DNA of 64,000 nt from positions 1 through 64,000 of the forward strand of contig CAVPOY010000047.1 of NCBI GenBank assembly GCA_963707135.1, given 5' to 3'. Below are positions 28,610-37,659 of the stretch, in pieces. Each line of letters begins with the position of its first letter. Within the stretch, counting starts at the first letter, position 1. Under the pieces are notes generated by a model. That model was not told the DNA's origin. It did not search any database and saw only the letters and a program-made list of their open reading frames with translations. The position numbers were made by a program, and so were the translations under genes. The stretch is from JBGSTR01 sp963707135 (GTDB lineage: Bacteria; Pseudomonadota; Gammaproteobacteria; Chromatiales; Chromatiaceae).

Positions 28610-30418
28610 TCAGTTGTCTTCGGCCACGCGCATCACTTCTTCCACGGTGGTACGCCCCTCCAGCGCCTTGCGCAGCCCATCCTCGTACATGGTCGTCATG
28701 CCTTCCTCGACCGCGATGCGCTGGAGCGCCGACGCCGTGGCATGGCCGAGAATGGCCTTACGAATCTGGTCCGTCATCAGCAGGGCCTCGGCAATGACCA
28801 GGCGGCCGCGGTAGCCGGTGCCGTTGCACAGGTCGCAGCCCACGGGCCGATAGAGCCGAATACGATCCTGTTCCGGCGCGAGGCGGCTGAATCGGCCGGC
28901 GAGCTCGGGCAGGGCGTCATAGGGCTCACGGCAATGGGTGCAGAGCCTGCGCACCAGCCGCTGGGCCAAAATCCCGTTGACGGTCGAGGTCAGCAAATAG
29001 TCCTCGACGCCCATGTCGAGCAGGCGCGTGACGCCGCTCGCCGCGTCATTGGTGTGCAACGTCGACAGCACCACGTGTCCGGTCAGCGCGGACTGCACGG
29101 CGATGCGCGCGGTCTCCAGGTCGCGCATCTCACCGACCATGATGATGTCCGGATCCTGACGGACGATGGCCCGCAAGGCGCCCGCGAAAGTCATGCCGAT
29201 CATCGACTTGACCTGGATCTGGTTGATACCCGGGAGCTGATACTCGACCGGGTCCTCGACGGTGATGATCTTGCGCTCCTCGGTGTTGAGGCGGCTCAAC
29301 GCCGTGTAAAGCGTCGTGCTCTTGCCGGACCCGGTCGGACCCGTCACCAGCAGGATGCCGTAGGGCTGTTCCAGGATCGTCAACAGCCGCTGGCGCGGGG
29401 ACCCGTCGAATCCGAGCGAGTCGAAGTCGAAGCGCACGCTCTCCTTGTCCAGCAGGCGCATGACGACGCTTTCGCCGAACATCGTGGGAACCGTGGAGAC
29501 GCGCAGATCGAGCTCCTTACCCTGAACCCGTACCGGGATTCGGCCATCCTGGGGCAGACGGCGCTCGGCGATATTGAGCTTCGCCATGATCTTCACGCGC
29601 GAGATCACGGCGGCCGTCGAGCGCACGGGGGGCGCATCGACCTCCTTCAGGATACCGTCGATGCGATACCGGACCTTGAGCTCATCCACGAACGGCTCGA
29701 TGTGAATGTCCGAGGCGCGAGCCTCGACGGCCTTCTGGATGAGCTGGTTGACCATGCGGATCACCGGCGCCTCGCTCGCCAGGTCCTTGAGATGCTCGAT
29801 GTCCTCCTCGTCGAAACCCCCGAACTCCGTCTCCGTTTCCTCGGCCGGCTCCTCCTGCTTCTCGTAGAGCCGGGCCAGCGCCGTCTCGATTTCCGACGGC
29901 AACGCCACCGATGCGCGCACGGGTCTGCCGGCTGCCATAGCAACGGCGTTCAGGACGAAGGGGTCCGCGGCATCGGCGATCGCGACCTGAATCGCGTCGT
30001 CGTCCTCGGCCAGCGGCAAGACCTTCGCATCCTTCAGGAAGCGCAGCGTGAACCGGGACTCGGCGACCGGCTCGCTTGGGAAGAAGGCGGCATCGGCTAG
30101 GGGTAGATCGAGCGCGTCCGCCATGGCCTGCGCCATGTCGCGCTCGGAGACCAGGCCGAGCCGAACCAGCATGCGCAACAGCGGATCGCCGGCGTCCTCC
30201 GCCAACCGTCTGGCACGCGCCACGTCGCCCAGGGTCACCTTTCCGCGCTCCTGCAGAAAGCCGACGATGCGGGCCTCGGGCGGCCGATCGAGTGGCTCGG
30301 CGGCCGTCGCCTCGCCAATGGCCTCGTCGAGCCCATCCTCGAGCGACGCCAGATCCGGGTCTTCCCGGGTGGCGGTGATCACCGGTGCATCCTCGACGAT
30401 GGCATCATCCTGCATCAT
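28610..30418 (-). CDS. gspE: Type II secretion ATPase GspE
   Basis: Cytoplasmic hexameric ATPase of the type II system. 602 residues from ATG 30418, with GGAGGTGGAG just upstream; further upstream in-frame codons overlap the previous gene. An acidic N-terminus is followed by the N1E domain (about residues 45-190), then the catalytic core with Walker A GPTGSGKSTTLY, Asp box TVEDPVEYQLPGINQIQV, Walker B DPDIIMVGEMRD and His box STLHTNDAASGVTRL. The zinc-binding CM motif has CTHC and CDLC. First gene of the gspEFGHIJK group, 28 bp after the polysaccharide gene. Confidence 0.95.
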   Translation of the reverse strand: MMQDDAIVEDAPVITATREDPDLASLEDGLDEAIGEATAAEPLDRPPEARIVGFLQERGKVTLGDVARARRLAEDAGDPLLRMLVRLGLVSERDMAQAMADALDLPLADAAFFPSEPVAESRFTLRFLKDAKVLPLAEDDDAIQVAIADAADPFVLNAVAMAAGRPVRASVALPSEIETALARLYEKQEEPAEETETEFGGFDEEDIEHLKDLASEAPVIRMVNQLIQKAVEARASDIHIEPFVDELKVRYRIDGILKEVDAPPVRSTAAVISRVKIMAKLNIAERRLPQDGRIPVRVQGKELDLRVSTVPTMFGESVVMRLLDKESVRFDFDSLGFDGSPRQRLLTILEQPYGILLVTGPTGSGKSTTLYTALSRLNTEERKIITVEDPVEYQLPGINQIQVKSMIGMTFAGALRAIVRQDPDIIMVGEMRDLETARIAVQSALTGHVVLSTLHTNDAASGVTRLLDMGVEDYLLTSTVNGILAQRLVRRLCTHCREPYDALPELAGRFSRLAPEQDRIRLYRPVGCDLCNGTGYRGRLVIAEALLMTDQIRKAILGHATASALQRIAVEEGMTTMYEDGLRKALEGRTTVEEVMRVAEDN

Positions 30419-30446
30419 GGGCTCCACCTCCGGCGGACGAGTCCGC

Positions 30447-32321
30447 TCAGGCCGGTTCTCGTTTCGGCGCGCCGGAAGCTTCCGGCTCGGGCCGCCAGTC
30501 CGGTAACGCCTGTCGCAGTGCGGCGAGCATGCCGGCAGGATCGCACCGGGCCGCGGCCCGCTCGAGCGCGTCGAGTGAGGCGCCAACGGCCATGCTCGTG
30601 ATCCCGTCGCCGCCGCGGGCGATCCGAATCTTTGGATGTCGGGTCGGAATCAGGTCTTCCGACGCGTAAAAAAGCTCCTCGTAGAGCTTCTCCCCGGGAC
30701 GCAAGCCGATGTATTCGATGGCAATGTCCTCACCCGCCTCGCGTCCCGACAGACGGATCATCTGCTCGGCCAGGTAGAGGATCTTCACCGGCTCGCCCAT
30801 ATCCAGAACGAAGATTTCGCCGCCGTCGCCAATCACGGCCGCCTGCATGATCAGCTGGCAGGCCTCGGGAATGGTCATGAAAAATCGCTCGATGTCCGGG
30901 TGGGTCACTGTAACCGGTCCGCCCCGCTCGATCTGTTGACTGAACAACGGAACGACGCTCCCGGCCGAACCCAACACGTTGCCGAAGCGTACCGTGATGA
31001 ATCGGCATTCGGAATCCCGATCGAGCGACTGGCACAGGGCCTCGGACAGGCGCTTGGTCGCGCCCATGACGTTGGCCGGGTGGACGGCCTTGTCGGTGGA
31101 TATTAGGACGAACCGCTCGCACGCCCAGGCCGCGGCGGCCTCCGCGACGGTGCGGGTCCCGAAGACGTTGTTGCGTACGGCCGGCCGTAGCTGGTCCTCG
31201 AGCATAGGGACATGCTTGTAGGCGGCGGCATGGAACACGATCCTCGGGCGCTCGACGCGGAACAGGGCGTCGACCGCCGTCGCGTCGGTTACGTCGAGCA
31301 GGTGACGGGAAAACCGGAGCCCCGGAAATGCGTCCTGCATCTCCATCTCGATCCGGTAGAGATTGAACTCGCTGTTGTCGACCAGTATCAGGCGCCTGGG
31401 CTCGGTGCCGGCGATCTGCCGGACTAGCTCCGATCCGATCGAGCCGCCCGCCCCGGTCACCAGGATGTCGCGCCCGGCAAGCCCTGCGCGGATCCCGGTC
31501 CAGTCGAGCGTGATCGGTTCCCGACCGAGCAGATCTTCAATCGACACCGGGCGAAGCTGGCTGATCGTGACCTGCCCCGTCATCAGGTTGCTCAGCTGAG
31601 GAACGGTTCGGAACGGCTTGCCAGCGCGCTCGCAGAGCTCGACGATGCGCTGCATTTCGGTCGAGCTCGCGCTCGGCACGGCCAGCATGACCAGGTCGAT
31701 CCCATGCCGGACGACGATCTCCGGAATGGCTTCGGCTGCTCCGAGCACCGGGACGCCATGCACCTCGCCGCCCTGGCGGCGCAGCTTGTCGTCGACGAAT
31801 CCCACCGGGAAATAGGCGCGCCCGGGGTCACGCAGCATGTCTCTGACCAGCATCTCGCCGGCTCGCCCGGCACCGACGATCAGGACCCGCTTGTCGGCGC
31901 GTAGATTCAGTCGGTGATCCTTCAGCCACCGGTAGAGCAGCCGGGGCCCGGCCAGCAGTGCGAGCTGCAGCCCGAAGTACAGAACCGGAACCGAGCGAGG
32001 CACCAGCGCCGAGCGGTTCAGGATGAAGAGGGCGACGACGACGAGCGCCGTACCGGCGACGGCGGCATTGGTGATGCGCACCAGATCCGGGAGCGATGCG
32101 AAGCGCCAGACCCCGCGGTAGAGCCCGAACAGCCAGTAAACCGCGCCCTGGATCAGGATCACCCAGGGCAGGGCCTCCAGTGCGCCATCGAGATAGGGCT
32201 GTGGGATAGCGTAGAGATTGAACCGCAGCCAATAGGCAAGCATCCAGGCGGCAGGAATCATCGCCAGGTCGTGGAGAAGCGCCGCGGTGCGTGAGCGCAA
32301 GCGGTCGAACAGCGGGCTCAT
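30447..32321 (-). CDS. Membrane-bound nucleotide-sugar epimerase/dehydratase (WbpM/CapD family)
   Basis: 624 residues from ATG 32321, which overlaps the preceding stop (ATGA). Four to five N-terminal membrane helices (about residues 15-120) precede a first Rossmann domain (VLIVGAGRAGEMLVRDML) and a second, catalytic short-chain dehydratase domain (ILVTGAGGSIGSELVRQI; ISTDKAVHPANVMGATKR). The family converts UDP-GlcNAc to a 4-keto-6-deoxy sugar for O-antigen or capsule. It is followed by gspE in the same direction and preceded by a polyprenyl-phosphate sugar transferase, the WbpL-WbpM pairing known from O-antigen loci. Confidence 0.9.
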   Translation of the reverse strand: MSPLFDRLRSRTAALLHDLAMIPAAWMLAYWLRFNLYAIPQPYLDGALEALPWVILIQGAVYWLFGLYRGVWRFASLPDLVRITNAAVAGTALVVVALFILNRSALVPRSVPVLYFGLQLALLAGPRLLYRWLKDHRLNLRADKRVLIVGAGRAGEMLVRDMLRDPGRAYFPVGFVDDKLRRQGGEVHGVPVLGAAEAIPEIVVRHGIDLVMLAVPSASSTEMQRIVELCERAGKPFRTVPQLSNLMTGQVTISQLRPVSIEDLLGREPITLDWTGIRAGLAGRDILVTGAGGSIGSELVRQIAGTEPRRLILVDNSEFNLYRIEMEMQDAFPGLRFSRHLLDVTDATAVDALFRVERPRIVFHAAAYKHVPMLEDQLRPAVRNNVFGTRTVAEAAAAWACERFVLISTDKAVHPANVMGATKRLSEALCQSLDRDSECRFITVRFGNVLGSAGSVVPLFSQQIERGGPVTVTHPDIERFFMTIPEACQLIMQAAVIGDGGEIFVLDMGEPVKILYLAEQMIRLSGREAGEDIAIEYIGLRPGEKLYEELFYASEDLIPTRHPKIRIARGGDGITSMAVGASLDALERAAARCDPAGMLAALRQALPDWRPEPEASGAPKREPA

Positions 32322-33364
32322 GGTTGACCCGCCGCCGGCGCGCGTTCGACTAGGCGTACGCGAACGTGGATAAGGCCGTAGATGATCGCCCATCCGACGA
32401 GCAGCAAGCGCTGGTCCGCCGGTGCGAGCGCCGGCGCCCCGATCGCGCTGGCGCCGGCGGCGGCCATCAGCAGATAGGCGCGCAGTACCGTCTTGCGGTG
32501 GCCCCAGCCGGCAAGCACCAGGCGCTGGTAGTGATGGCTGCGGTGCGCCTCCCAGACCCGCTCGCCGTTGATCGCTCGGCGCAACAGCGTCCAAGTGGCG
32601 TCCACGATAAACGGCGAGAACGCGAGCCAGGCGGCCCAAAGCGGGAAGAGCGCCAGATTGGCGCCCCAGAGCGAAAGCCCGGCCGCGATCAGACCCAGCG
32701 TCGACGAGCCCACGTCGCCCAGAAAGATCCGCGCCGGCGGAAAGTTCTGGGTCAGGAAGCCCGCCGACGCCGCGGCGACGCACGCGGCGACAAGCGTGAA
32801 CAGCGCCTCGCCGCCGGACCAGCCCAGCATGGCCAGGGACGCGAACCCGAACGCCGACATGCCCCCCGCGAAACCGTCCATCCCGTCCATGAAGTTGTAG
32901 AGATTGATCATCCAGACGACGAACAGCAGCGTCAGCCCCACCCCGAGCACCGTCGGGAACTGCCATCCCAGGCCCGGGAGGTCTAAAGCGGTCCAATTGA
33001 GGCCGCCCGCCAGCAGCAGCGTAGCCGCACCCAGGTGCGCGGAGAACCTCAGACGCCTGGAGACCTCGCCGAGGTCGTCGAAATAGGAGACCAGGGCCAC
33101 CAGCGACGCGGCGGCGGCGAGCACCAACAGCTCGCTGCCAGCCCCGCCGAGCAACCCGGCGAGCAGCAGCGGGATGGCCGTACCGGCCAGCACGGCAAGG
33201 CCGCCGCTCCGCGGCACCGGGACGCTGTGCAGCGAGCGTTCATTCGGGTGATCGAGCGGACGCGTAGAACCTGGCCCGCCGGCGCTCAGCCACCGGGTCA
33301 GAACAGCGCTGACGGCGAATGCCGAACCGGCCGCAGCCGCAAGGGTCCAGGTAGCCCCGCTCAT
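32318..33364 (-). CDS. Polyprenyl-phosphate sugar-1-phosphate transferase (WecA/WbpL family)
   Basis: 348 residues from ATG 33364. A polytopic membrane enzyme with about ten helices. Family motifs: VPRSGGLAVLAG near the N-terminus, the metal-binding pair in LVSYFDDLGEVSRRLRF, INLYNFMDGMDGFAGG, RIFLGDVGSSTLGL and the C-terminal HRSHHYQRLV. It transfers a sugar phosphate to undecaprenyl phosphate and so starts lipid-linked glycan synthesis. The smaller size and adjacency to a WbpM-like gene favour the WbpL branch over WecA or MraY. The upstream ribosome binding site is weak. Confidence 0.9.
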   Translation of the reverse strand: MSGATWTLAAAAGSAFAVSAVLTRWLSAGGPGSTRPLDHPNERSLHSVPVPRSGGLAVLAGTAIPLLLAGLLGGAGSELLVLAAAASLVALVSYFDDLGEVSRRLRFSAHLGAATLLLAGGLNWTALDLPGLGWQFPTVLGVGLTLLFVVWMINLYNFMDGMDGFAGGMSAFGFASLAMLGWSGGEALFTLVAACVAAASAGFLTQNFPPARIFLGDVGSSTLGLIAAGLSLWGANLALFPLWAAWLAFSPFIVDATWTLLRRAINGERVWEAHRSHHYQRLVLAGWGHRKTVLRAYLLMAAAGASAIGAPALAPADQRLLLVGWAIIYGLIHVRVRLVERAPAAGQP

Positions 33365-33430
33365 CGCCGAAGGTACGTCCCGGCCGTCATCGCCGCGACC
33401 AGCGGTCGCCACCCCTGGCGCATGGGGTCC

Positions 33431-33985
33431 TCAGCATGGTCTCAGCAGCTTCGACTCCACTTCGTCACGCTGCGCGCGGCCGACCAGGAGCTCGATCAAC
33501 TGCAGCGCGAAGTCCATGGCGGTCCCCGGGCCACGCGAGGTCACTACCTTACCATCGACCACGACCGGGGTATCGATAAGGCTGACCCGGGGGAAGTCGG
33601 TCGCAATAATGGCTCCCGGATAGCTCGTCGCCGATCGGCCATCGAGAAGTCCGGCGTTGGCCAGAACCTTGGGCGCCGCGCATATAGCGGCCGTGAACCG
33701 GCCTTCGGAGTGGTGACGGCGCAGCAACTGGTGCACGCGCGGATCCTCGTCGAGGTGGAGGGCTCCCGGCAGCCCACCGGGCAGCACCATCATGTCGAAG
33801 GTCTCCTCCAGGACGGTGTCCAGCGTGCTGTCCGGCAGCAGCACGGTCCCGCGGCTGGCGGTCACCGGTCCCGGCTCCAGCCCGGCGGTGACGACCTCTA
33901 TCCCGGCCCGCCGCAGCAGATCGATCAGGGTTACCGCCTCCAACTCCTCGCAGCCTTGGGCAAGCGGAATGAGCACCCTGGGCAT
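33431..33985 (-). CDS. yajL: DJ-1/PfpI family protein, YajL-like
   Basis: 184 residues, single DJ-1 domain. The nucleophile elbow cysteine lies in FTAAICAAPKVLANAGLL (near residue 105) and the conserved glutamate in AQGCEELEAVTLIDLLRRAGI (near residue 15). The motif VLPGGLPGALHL is also typical of YajL/PARK7-like proteins, described as protein and nucleotide deglycases or oxidative-stress chaperones. The substrate here is unknown. It is followed by the WecA-like gene after 67 bp; repeat copy B lies just upstream. Confidence 0.88.
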   Translation of the reverse strand: MPRVLIPLAQGCEELEAVTLIDLLRRAGIEVVTAGLEPGPVTASRGTVLLPDSTLDTVLEETFDMMVLPGGLPGALHLDEDPRVHQLLRRHHSEGRFTAAICAAPKVLANAGLLDGRSATSYPGAIIATDFPRVSLIDTPVVVDGKVVTSRGPGTAMDFALQLIELLVGRAQRDEVESKLLRPC

Positions 33986-34030
33986 GGTCTAGTCCTCAAA
34001 AATTCAGCGCGGTCGCGTTGGTAGTATCAA

Positions 34031-34184
34031 GCGAGATGCTGATCAAACGCTATCCTGGTACTTGATCGGCTCGTGTTCCGAGAGTCGCGCCCCTCGGAAC
34101 ACCCCAAATTGAATGGCTTACATCCATTGTAAATGCCGGGCTATCTTTGGCGCGGCCGGGAAACGCAGTAGATCAGCGTATCCC
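34031..34184 (+). repeat. Five-hairpin intergenic element, copy B
   Basis: Same architecture and orientation as copy A. Stems: 34038-34070 (GCTGATCAA with TTGATCGGC), 34073-34102 (GTGTTCCGAG with CTCGGAACAC, perfect 10 bp, loop with CGCG), about 34113-34129 (AATGG with CCATT, loop cttacat as in copy A), about 34134-34155 (GCCGgGC with GCgCGGC) and 34158-34184 (GGGAaACGC with GCGTaTCCC). It lies between yajL and the carboxy-terminal protease gene, both on the minus strand. Confidence 0.8.
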
Positions 34185-34213
34185 TAGGGCACAACGGCCC
34201 ACCGTCGCTCACA

Positions 34214-35521
34214 CTACTGGGGGCGGGCTCGGCCAAGGATGTTCAGGCCCTTCAGGACATTGAGCGCCTCCGCCAACTGGAGGTCCTCGGCCGCCAGCGA
34301 GTCCTTCTCGTTTGCCGCGGCCTTGGTCCCAGCCGGCTCGTCCTCGTCGAGGTGACGCCTCAGGTCGGCCTCCTTCAGGGGCTCCGAGTCGGGCTCCAGA
34401 AAGGGTTTGAACTCGCCGCGGTCGAGACGGATGTCGGGGGTGATCCCTTTTGCCTGGATGGACCGCCCGGAGGGCGTGAAGTACCGTGCGGTCGTGAGCT
34501 TCAGGGCCGTCGAGTCGTCGATCGGAACGATGGTCTGCACCGACCCTTTCCCAAAGGTCTTGGTCCCCATGATGATCGCGCGCTTGTGGTCCTGCAGGGC
34601 CCCGGCGACGATCTCGGACGCCGACGCGCTCCCGCCGTTTACCAACACCACGAGCGGGGCGCCCTTCAGCACGTCGTCCGGCCCTGCCTTGAACTGGAGC
34701 TTGGAATCCTCGAGTCGACCCTGGGTGTATACGATGAGTCCCCCGGTCAGGAAGGCGTCGCTGACGCCGACCGCGCTGTTCAGGACCCCGCCCGGGTTGT
34801 TTCGCAGATCGATGATGAGCCCCTTGAGCTCACCGCCGTTCGCCTTCTTCAGCTCGGCGATCGCCGCCAGCGTGTCCTCGGTGGTTCGGGACTGAAAATG
34901 TGAGATGCGCAGGTAGCCGTAGCCTTCCTCCAGGGTACGGCTCTTGACGCTCGCGACGTGGATCAGGTCGCGTTGGATCTTCACGTCGAAGGGCTTACCG
35001 TCACCGCCGCGCATCAGCGTCAACTCGATCTCCGTACCCGGCTTCCCGCGCATCAGGTTCACGGCCTCATTGAGACTCAAGCCCTTAACCGGCTTTTCGT
35101 TAATCCGGATGATCATGTCCCCGGCCTGAAGCCCGGCGCGCTGGGCGGGTGTATCGTCGATCGGGGCGATCACCTTAACGAAGCCATCTTCCATGCCGAC
35201 CTCGATCCCAAGCCCGCCGAACTCGCCGCTGGTACCGACCTGCAGGTCCCGATACTCCTCCTTGTCGAGATACGCGGAGTGTGGATCCAGGCCGGACAGC
35301 ATGCCGCGAATGGCGCTCTTGAGCAGGGCGTTGTCCGGGACGCCTTCCACGTATTCGTCCTTGATGCGCTCGTAAACCTCGGCAAAGGTTCGAAGGTCCT
35401 CGAGCGGGAGATCGGACTCGGTCTCGGCGCGATCGGCATACACGGTTCCTACCTGTCCGCCGGCGCATCCGACAAGGATTCCGAACGTCAGGACCAGGGC
35501 AAACTGGGTTCGATTAGTCAT
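34214..35521 (-). CDS. ctpA: Carboxy-terminal processing protease (S41 family)
   Basis: 435 residues from ATG 35521. The signal peptide MTNRTQFALVLTFGILVGCAGG could also be read as a lipobox (ILVGC). A PDZ domain (about residues 95-180, GLGIEVGMEDGFVKVIAPIDDTPAQRAGL) precedes the peptidase domain. The Ser-Lys dyad is visible: VVLVNGGSASASEIVAGAL and GTKTFGKGSVQT. These periplasmic proteases trim peptidoglycan hydrolases or unfolded proteins. It follows envC in the same direction, the common envC-ctpA pair, which supports a role in cell-wall remodelling. Confidence 0.93.
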   Translation of the reverse strand: MTNRTQFALVLTFGILVGCAGGQVGTVYADRAETESDLPLEDLRTFAEVYERIKDEYVEGVPDNALLKSAIRGMLSGLDPHSAYLDKEEYRDLQVGTSGEFGGLGIEVGMEDGFVKVIAPIDDTPAQRAGLQAGDMIIRINEKPVKGLSLNEAVNLMRGKPGTEIELTLMRGGDGKPFDVKIQRDLIHVASVKSRTLEEGYGYLRISHFQSRTTEDTLAAIAELKKANGGELKGLIIDLRNNPGGVLNSAVGVSDAFLTGGLIVYTQGRLEDSKLQFKAGPDDVLKGAPLVVLVNGGSASASEIVAGALQDHKRAIIMGTKTFGKGSVQTIVPIDDSTALKLTTARYFTPSGRSIQAKGITPDIRLDRGEFKPFLEPDSEPLKEADLRRHLDEDEPAGTKAAANEKDSLAAEDLQLAEALNVLKGLNILGRARPQ

Positions 35522-35635
35522 ATTCGTGGCCGATTCAACGTCGTAAGCATAAACACGGGGTCCCCGCCCCTTATCCGGTCCCGGGTCCGGCGCTCTGGCG
35601 CCCACTCCGATGAGTTCGGGCAAGCATCGCATGTT

Positions 35636-36979
35636 TCACCCGGGATCGACAGCAAGCAGGTTTGACCAGCGAGATGCCCGAATGACACCGCCTCGATCCG
35701 ATCGGTTCCCTTGGCGCTCCGTGGATTCGATCTCGATGGCAAGAAGGCGTTCCTTGTTCACCGCGTCCCCGCTAGAGGCCTTTCCCTGATCCGCGGAGCC
35801 ACGGCACCAGCCGACGGGATCCATCGGCTTTCCGTTGTGGCGAATCCCGAAATAGAGCGCGGCGTCATCCCGTCCGCCGCTCTTTCCGCTGAGCGCGATC
35901 ACATCGCCTCCGGCCACCCATTCTCCGACCTCCTTGAGCAGAGTCTCGTTGTGTCCGTACAGGGACATATAGGTGTCTCCATGATCGATGACCAGCAACA
36001 ATCCGAATCCGCGCAGCCAGTCGGCGAAGACCACGCGCCCGTCATAGACGGCTCGCACCTCCTCGCCCTCATGGGCTCGGAGCAGAACCCCGTCCCAGGT
36101 CAGGTCGGAGCCCTCCCGGTGCGAGCCGAATCCGGCCAGGATGCGTCCCTCGAGCAGCGGCCAGGCCAGGCGCCCCTTGTGGGAGGCAAACGGATCTCGG
36201 CTGATGTCCAATTCGGCCTGAATCTGGGCGCGCTGCCGCAAATGCTCGATCAGCAGGCGCAGATTTTCGGCATCGCGCCGTAGAGAGGCGACGTCGCCCT
36301 CCCTGTCCTCTATGGTCCTCTCTAGGCTGGCCAGGACCTCCGTGCGAGCCTGTTTCGCCGCGGTCAGCCTGTTTCGGGTCTCCGCCTGGCGCACCGAAAA
36401 CTCCCGCAGGCGAGCCGCCTCGCGTTCGGCGTCCCGGGCCAGCTGGGCCAGCCGCTCGGCGCGCCCCCGCACGGCGTCGACTCGCCGCACCCGCTCGCGA
36501 TTTAGGTAGGCGAAATACGACATCACCCGCGTCCCGCGGGCCGGGTCTTCCTGATTCAACAGCATTCTCAGCCGGTCGGCCCTGCCCATCGCGTAGGCGG
36601 TGCGCAGCAGATCGGAGAGCAGTGAAAGCTCGGCCTCCAGAGCCTCCTGTTCCTGGGCCTGCCGTTCGCGGAGCTCGGCGGCAACCCGCGTCTGTTCGCG
36701 TACCAACTGGTCGAGCTCGCGCCCGGCCAGCGCCAGTGCGGCGATGTCGCGCTCGCGCTCTTCGAGCTCCGCGATCAGAGATTGGCGCTCGGCGTTTTGA
36801 CCGGCCAGTTCGGTACCGAGCTCCTCGACGCGCCGTTCGATTTCGACCAGGTCCCGCTCCTTCGCCGAAACGACCTCGTCGGCGGGCTCGGCCGCGACGG
36901 CACAGCACAAGATCAAGGCAAGCGCGCCAACGAGCGGGCTGACGAGGACGGCTTGCGATGCTGCTAAGGGTTTTCGCAA
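35636..36979 (-). CDS. envC: Murein hydrolase activator EnvC (LytM domain)
   Basis: 447 residues from TTG 36979, the start that puts a signal peptide (VLVSPLVGALALILCCAVAAEPA) first; an ideal -10 at 37014-37019 lies inside any longer version. A long coiled coil (about residues 40-280) precedes a degenerate LytM/M23 domain (about 300-410) lacking the zinc ligands (LLVIDHGDTYMSLYGHNE has YGH in place of HxH), as in activators of amidases at the septum. The domain normally ends near RHNGKPMDPVGWC; here about 55 unrelated residues follow, possibly from a lost stop. Confidence 0.87.
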   Translation of the reverse strand: MRKPLAASQAVLVSPLVGALALILCCAVAAEPADEVVSAKERDLVEIERRVEELGTELAGQNAERQSLIAELEERERDIAALALAGRELDQLVREQTRVAAELRERQAQEQEALEAELSLLSDLLRTAYAMGRADRLRMLLNQEDPARGTRVMSYFAYLNRERVRRVDAVRGRAERLAQLARDAEREAARLREFSVRQAETRNRLTAAKQARTEVLASLERTIEDREGDVASLRRDAENLRLLIEHLRQRAQIQAELDISRDPFASHKGRLAWPLLEGRILAGFGSHREGSDLTWDGVLLRAHEGEEVRAVYDGRVVFADWLRGFGLLLVIDHGDTYMSLYGHNETLLKEVGEWVAGGDVIALSGKSGGRDDAALYFGIRHNGKPMDPVGWCRGSADQGKASSGDAVNKERLLAIEIESTERQGNRSDRGGVIRASRWSNLLAVDPG

Positions 36980-37013
36980 CGGATGCGCGACGTTGGAGTC
37001 TCGGTAGCCAACG

Positions 37014-37045
37014 ATTATAGGGTCTCGGGTCAGGTTCGATGCCAA
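37014..37045 (-). promoter_or_regulatory. Candidate promoter for envC
   Basis: On the minus strand a perfect -10 TATAAT (37014-37019). The best -35, TTGGCA (37040-37045), is 20 bases away, longer than ideal. Transcription would begin near 37007, just before the TTG start of envC. Confidence 0.35.
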
Positions 37046-37092
37046 CCGGGACCAACTATCCGCTCTTCGCACATCGAACAAAAAAGTTTATT

Positions 37093-37109
37093 ATTCTATT
37101 GTTAAGAAT
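37093..37109. promoter_or_regulatory. Inverted repeat before the ArsR-type gene
   Basis: ATTCT-N7-AGAAT in an AT-rich tract (37080-37110), 18 bases before the ATG of the ArsR regulator. AT-rich inverted repeats overlapping the promoter are typical of autoregulated ArsR-family repressors, so this may be its own operator. Also close to envC on the other strand. Confidence 0.35.
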
Positions 37110-37126
37110 CGAACAGGGCGGACGCG

Positions 37127-37492
37127 ATGGTTAGCAAATTGAGTCATCCCTCGCACACGATCTTGAACGATCTGGGTGTCGACGACGAGATGAACCTGTT
37201 TGCGGATGACGCCGACATCGAGCGCGCGTCCCGCTCTCTTAAGGCCATGTCTCACCCGCTTCGCCTCAAGATTCTCTGCACTCTCGGGGATCAGGAGGTC
37301 AGCGTTCAAGAGATCGTCGATCATGTCGGCACGTCGCAGAGCAACATCTCCCAGCACCTGGCAATCCTGCGCGACAAAGGCATTCTTGCCTCCCGCAAGG
37401 ATGCGAATCGGGTCTATTACCGGGTCAGCGACGGACGAACCCTGCAGTTGATTGGGATGATGCGACAGGTTTTCTGCCAGCATATCCGTTAG
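37127..37492 (+). CDS. ArsR-family repressor with a persulfide-sensor-like cysteine pair
   Basis: 121 residues with a winged helix-turn-helix (about residues 33-105; LKAMSHPLRLKILCTL, recognition helix TSQSNISQHLAILRDKG, wing VYYRVSDG). The two cysteines are C51 (LKILCTLGD) and C117 (RQVFCQHIR), 66 residues apart. This is the same spacing and context as the reactive pair in SqrR (C41/C107) and BigR (C42/C108), which form a polysulfide bridge on exposure to reactive sulfur. No arsenic- or metal-site motif (ELCVCDL) is present. The next gene is a membrane rhodanese, a natural target for such a regulator. Confidence 0.85.
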   Translation: MVSKLSHPSHTILNDLGVDDEMNLFADDADIERASRSLKAMSHPLRLKILCTLGDQEVSVQEIVDHVGTSQSNISQHLAILRDKGILASRKDANRVYYRVSDGRTLQLIGMMRQVFCQHIR

Positions 37493-37659
37493 CCGGCCTG
37501 CGGGGGCGGGATGACTCGCCCGCCTCCAGTCCTTATACTGCGACGCCTTCGGAGGCCCTGGGCTTCAGGGCACGCCCCTTCCGATGCCCGTCGTCACCCA
37601 TTGATAGTACCCAGCCGCCGAGCGAGGACGGCGGGTCAAACCCGTGAGAAAGCACGCCG

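Noticed and set aside
27397..28797. Plus-strand open frame of 466 codons opposite gspF
   Set aside because: Shadow of gspF; the Gln/Arg-rich translation has no domain and gspF is complete.
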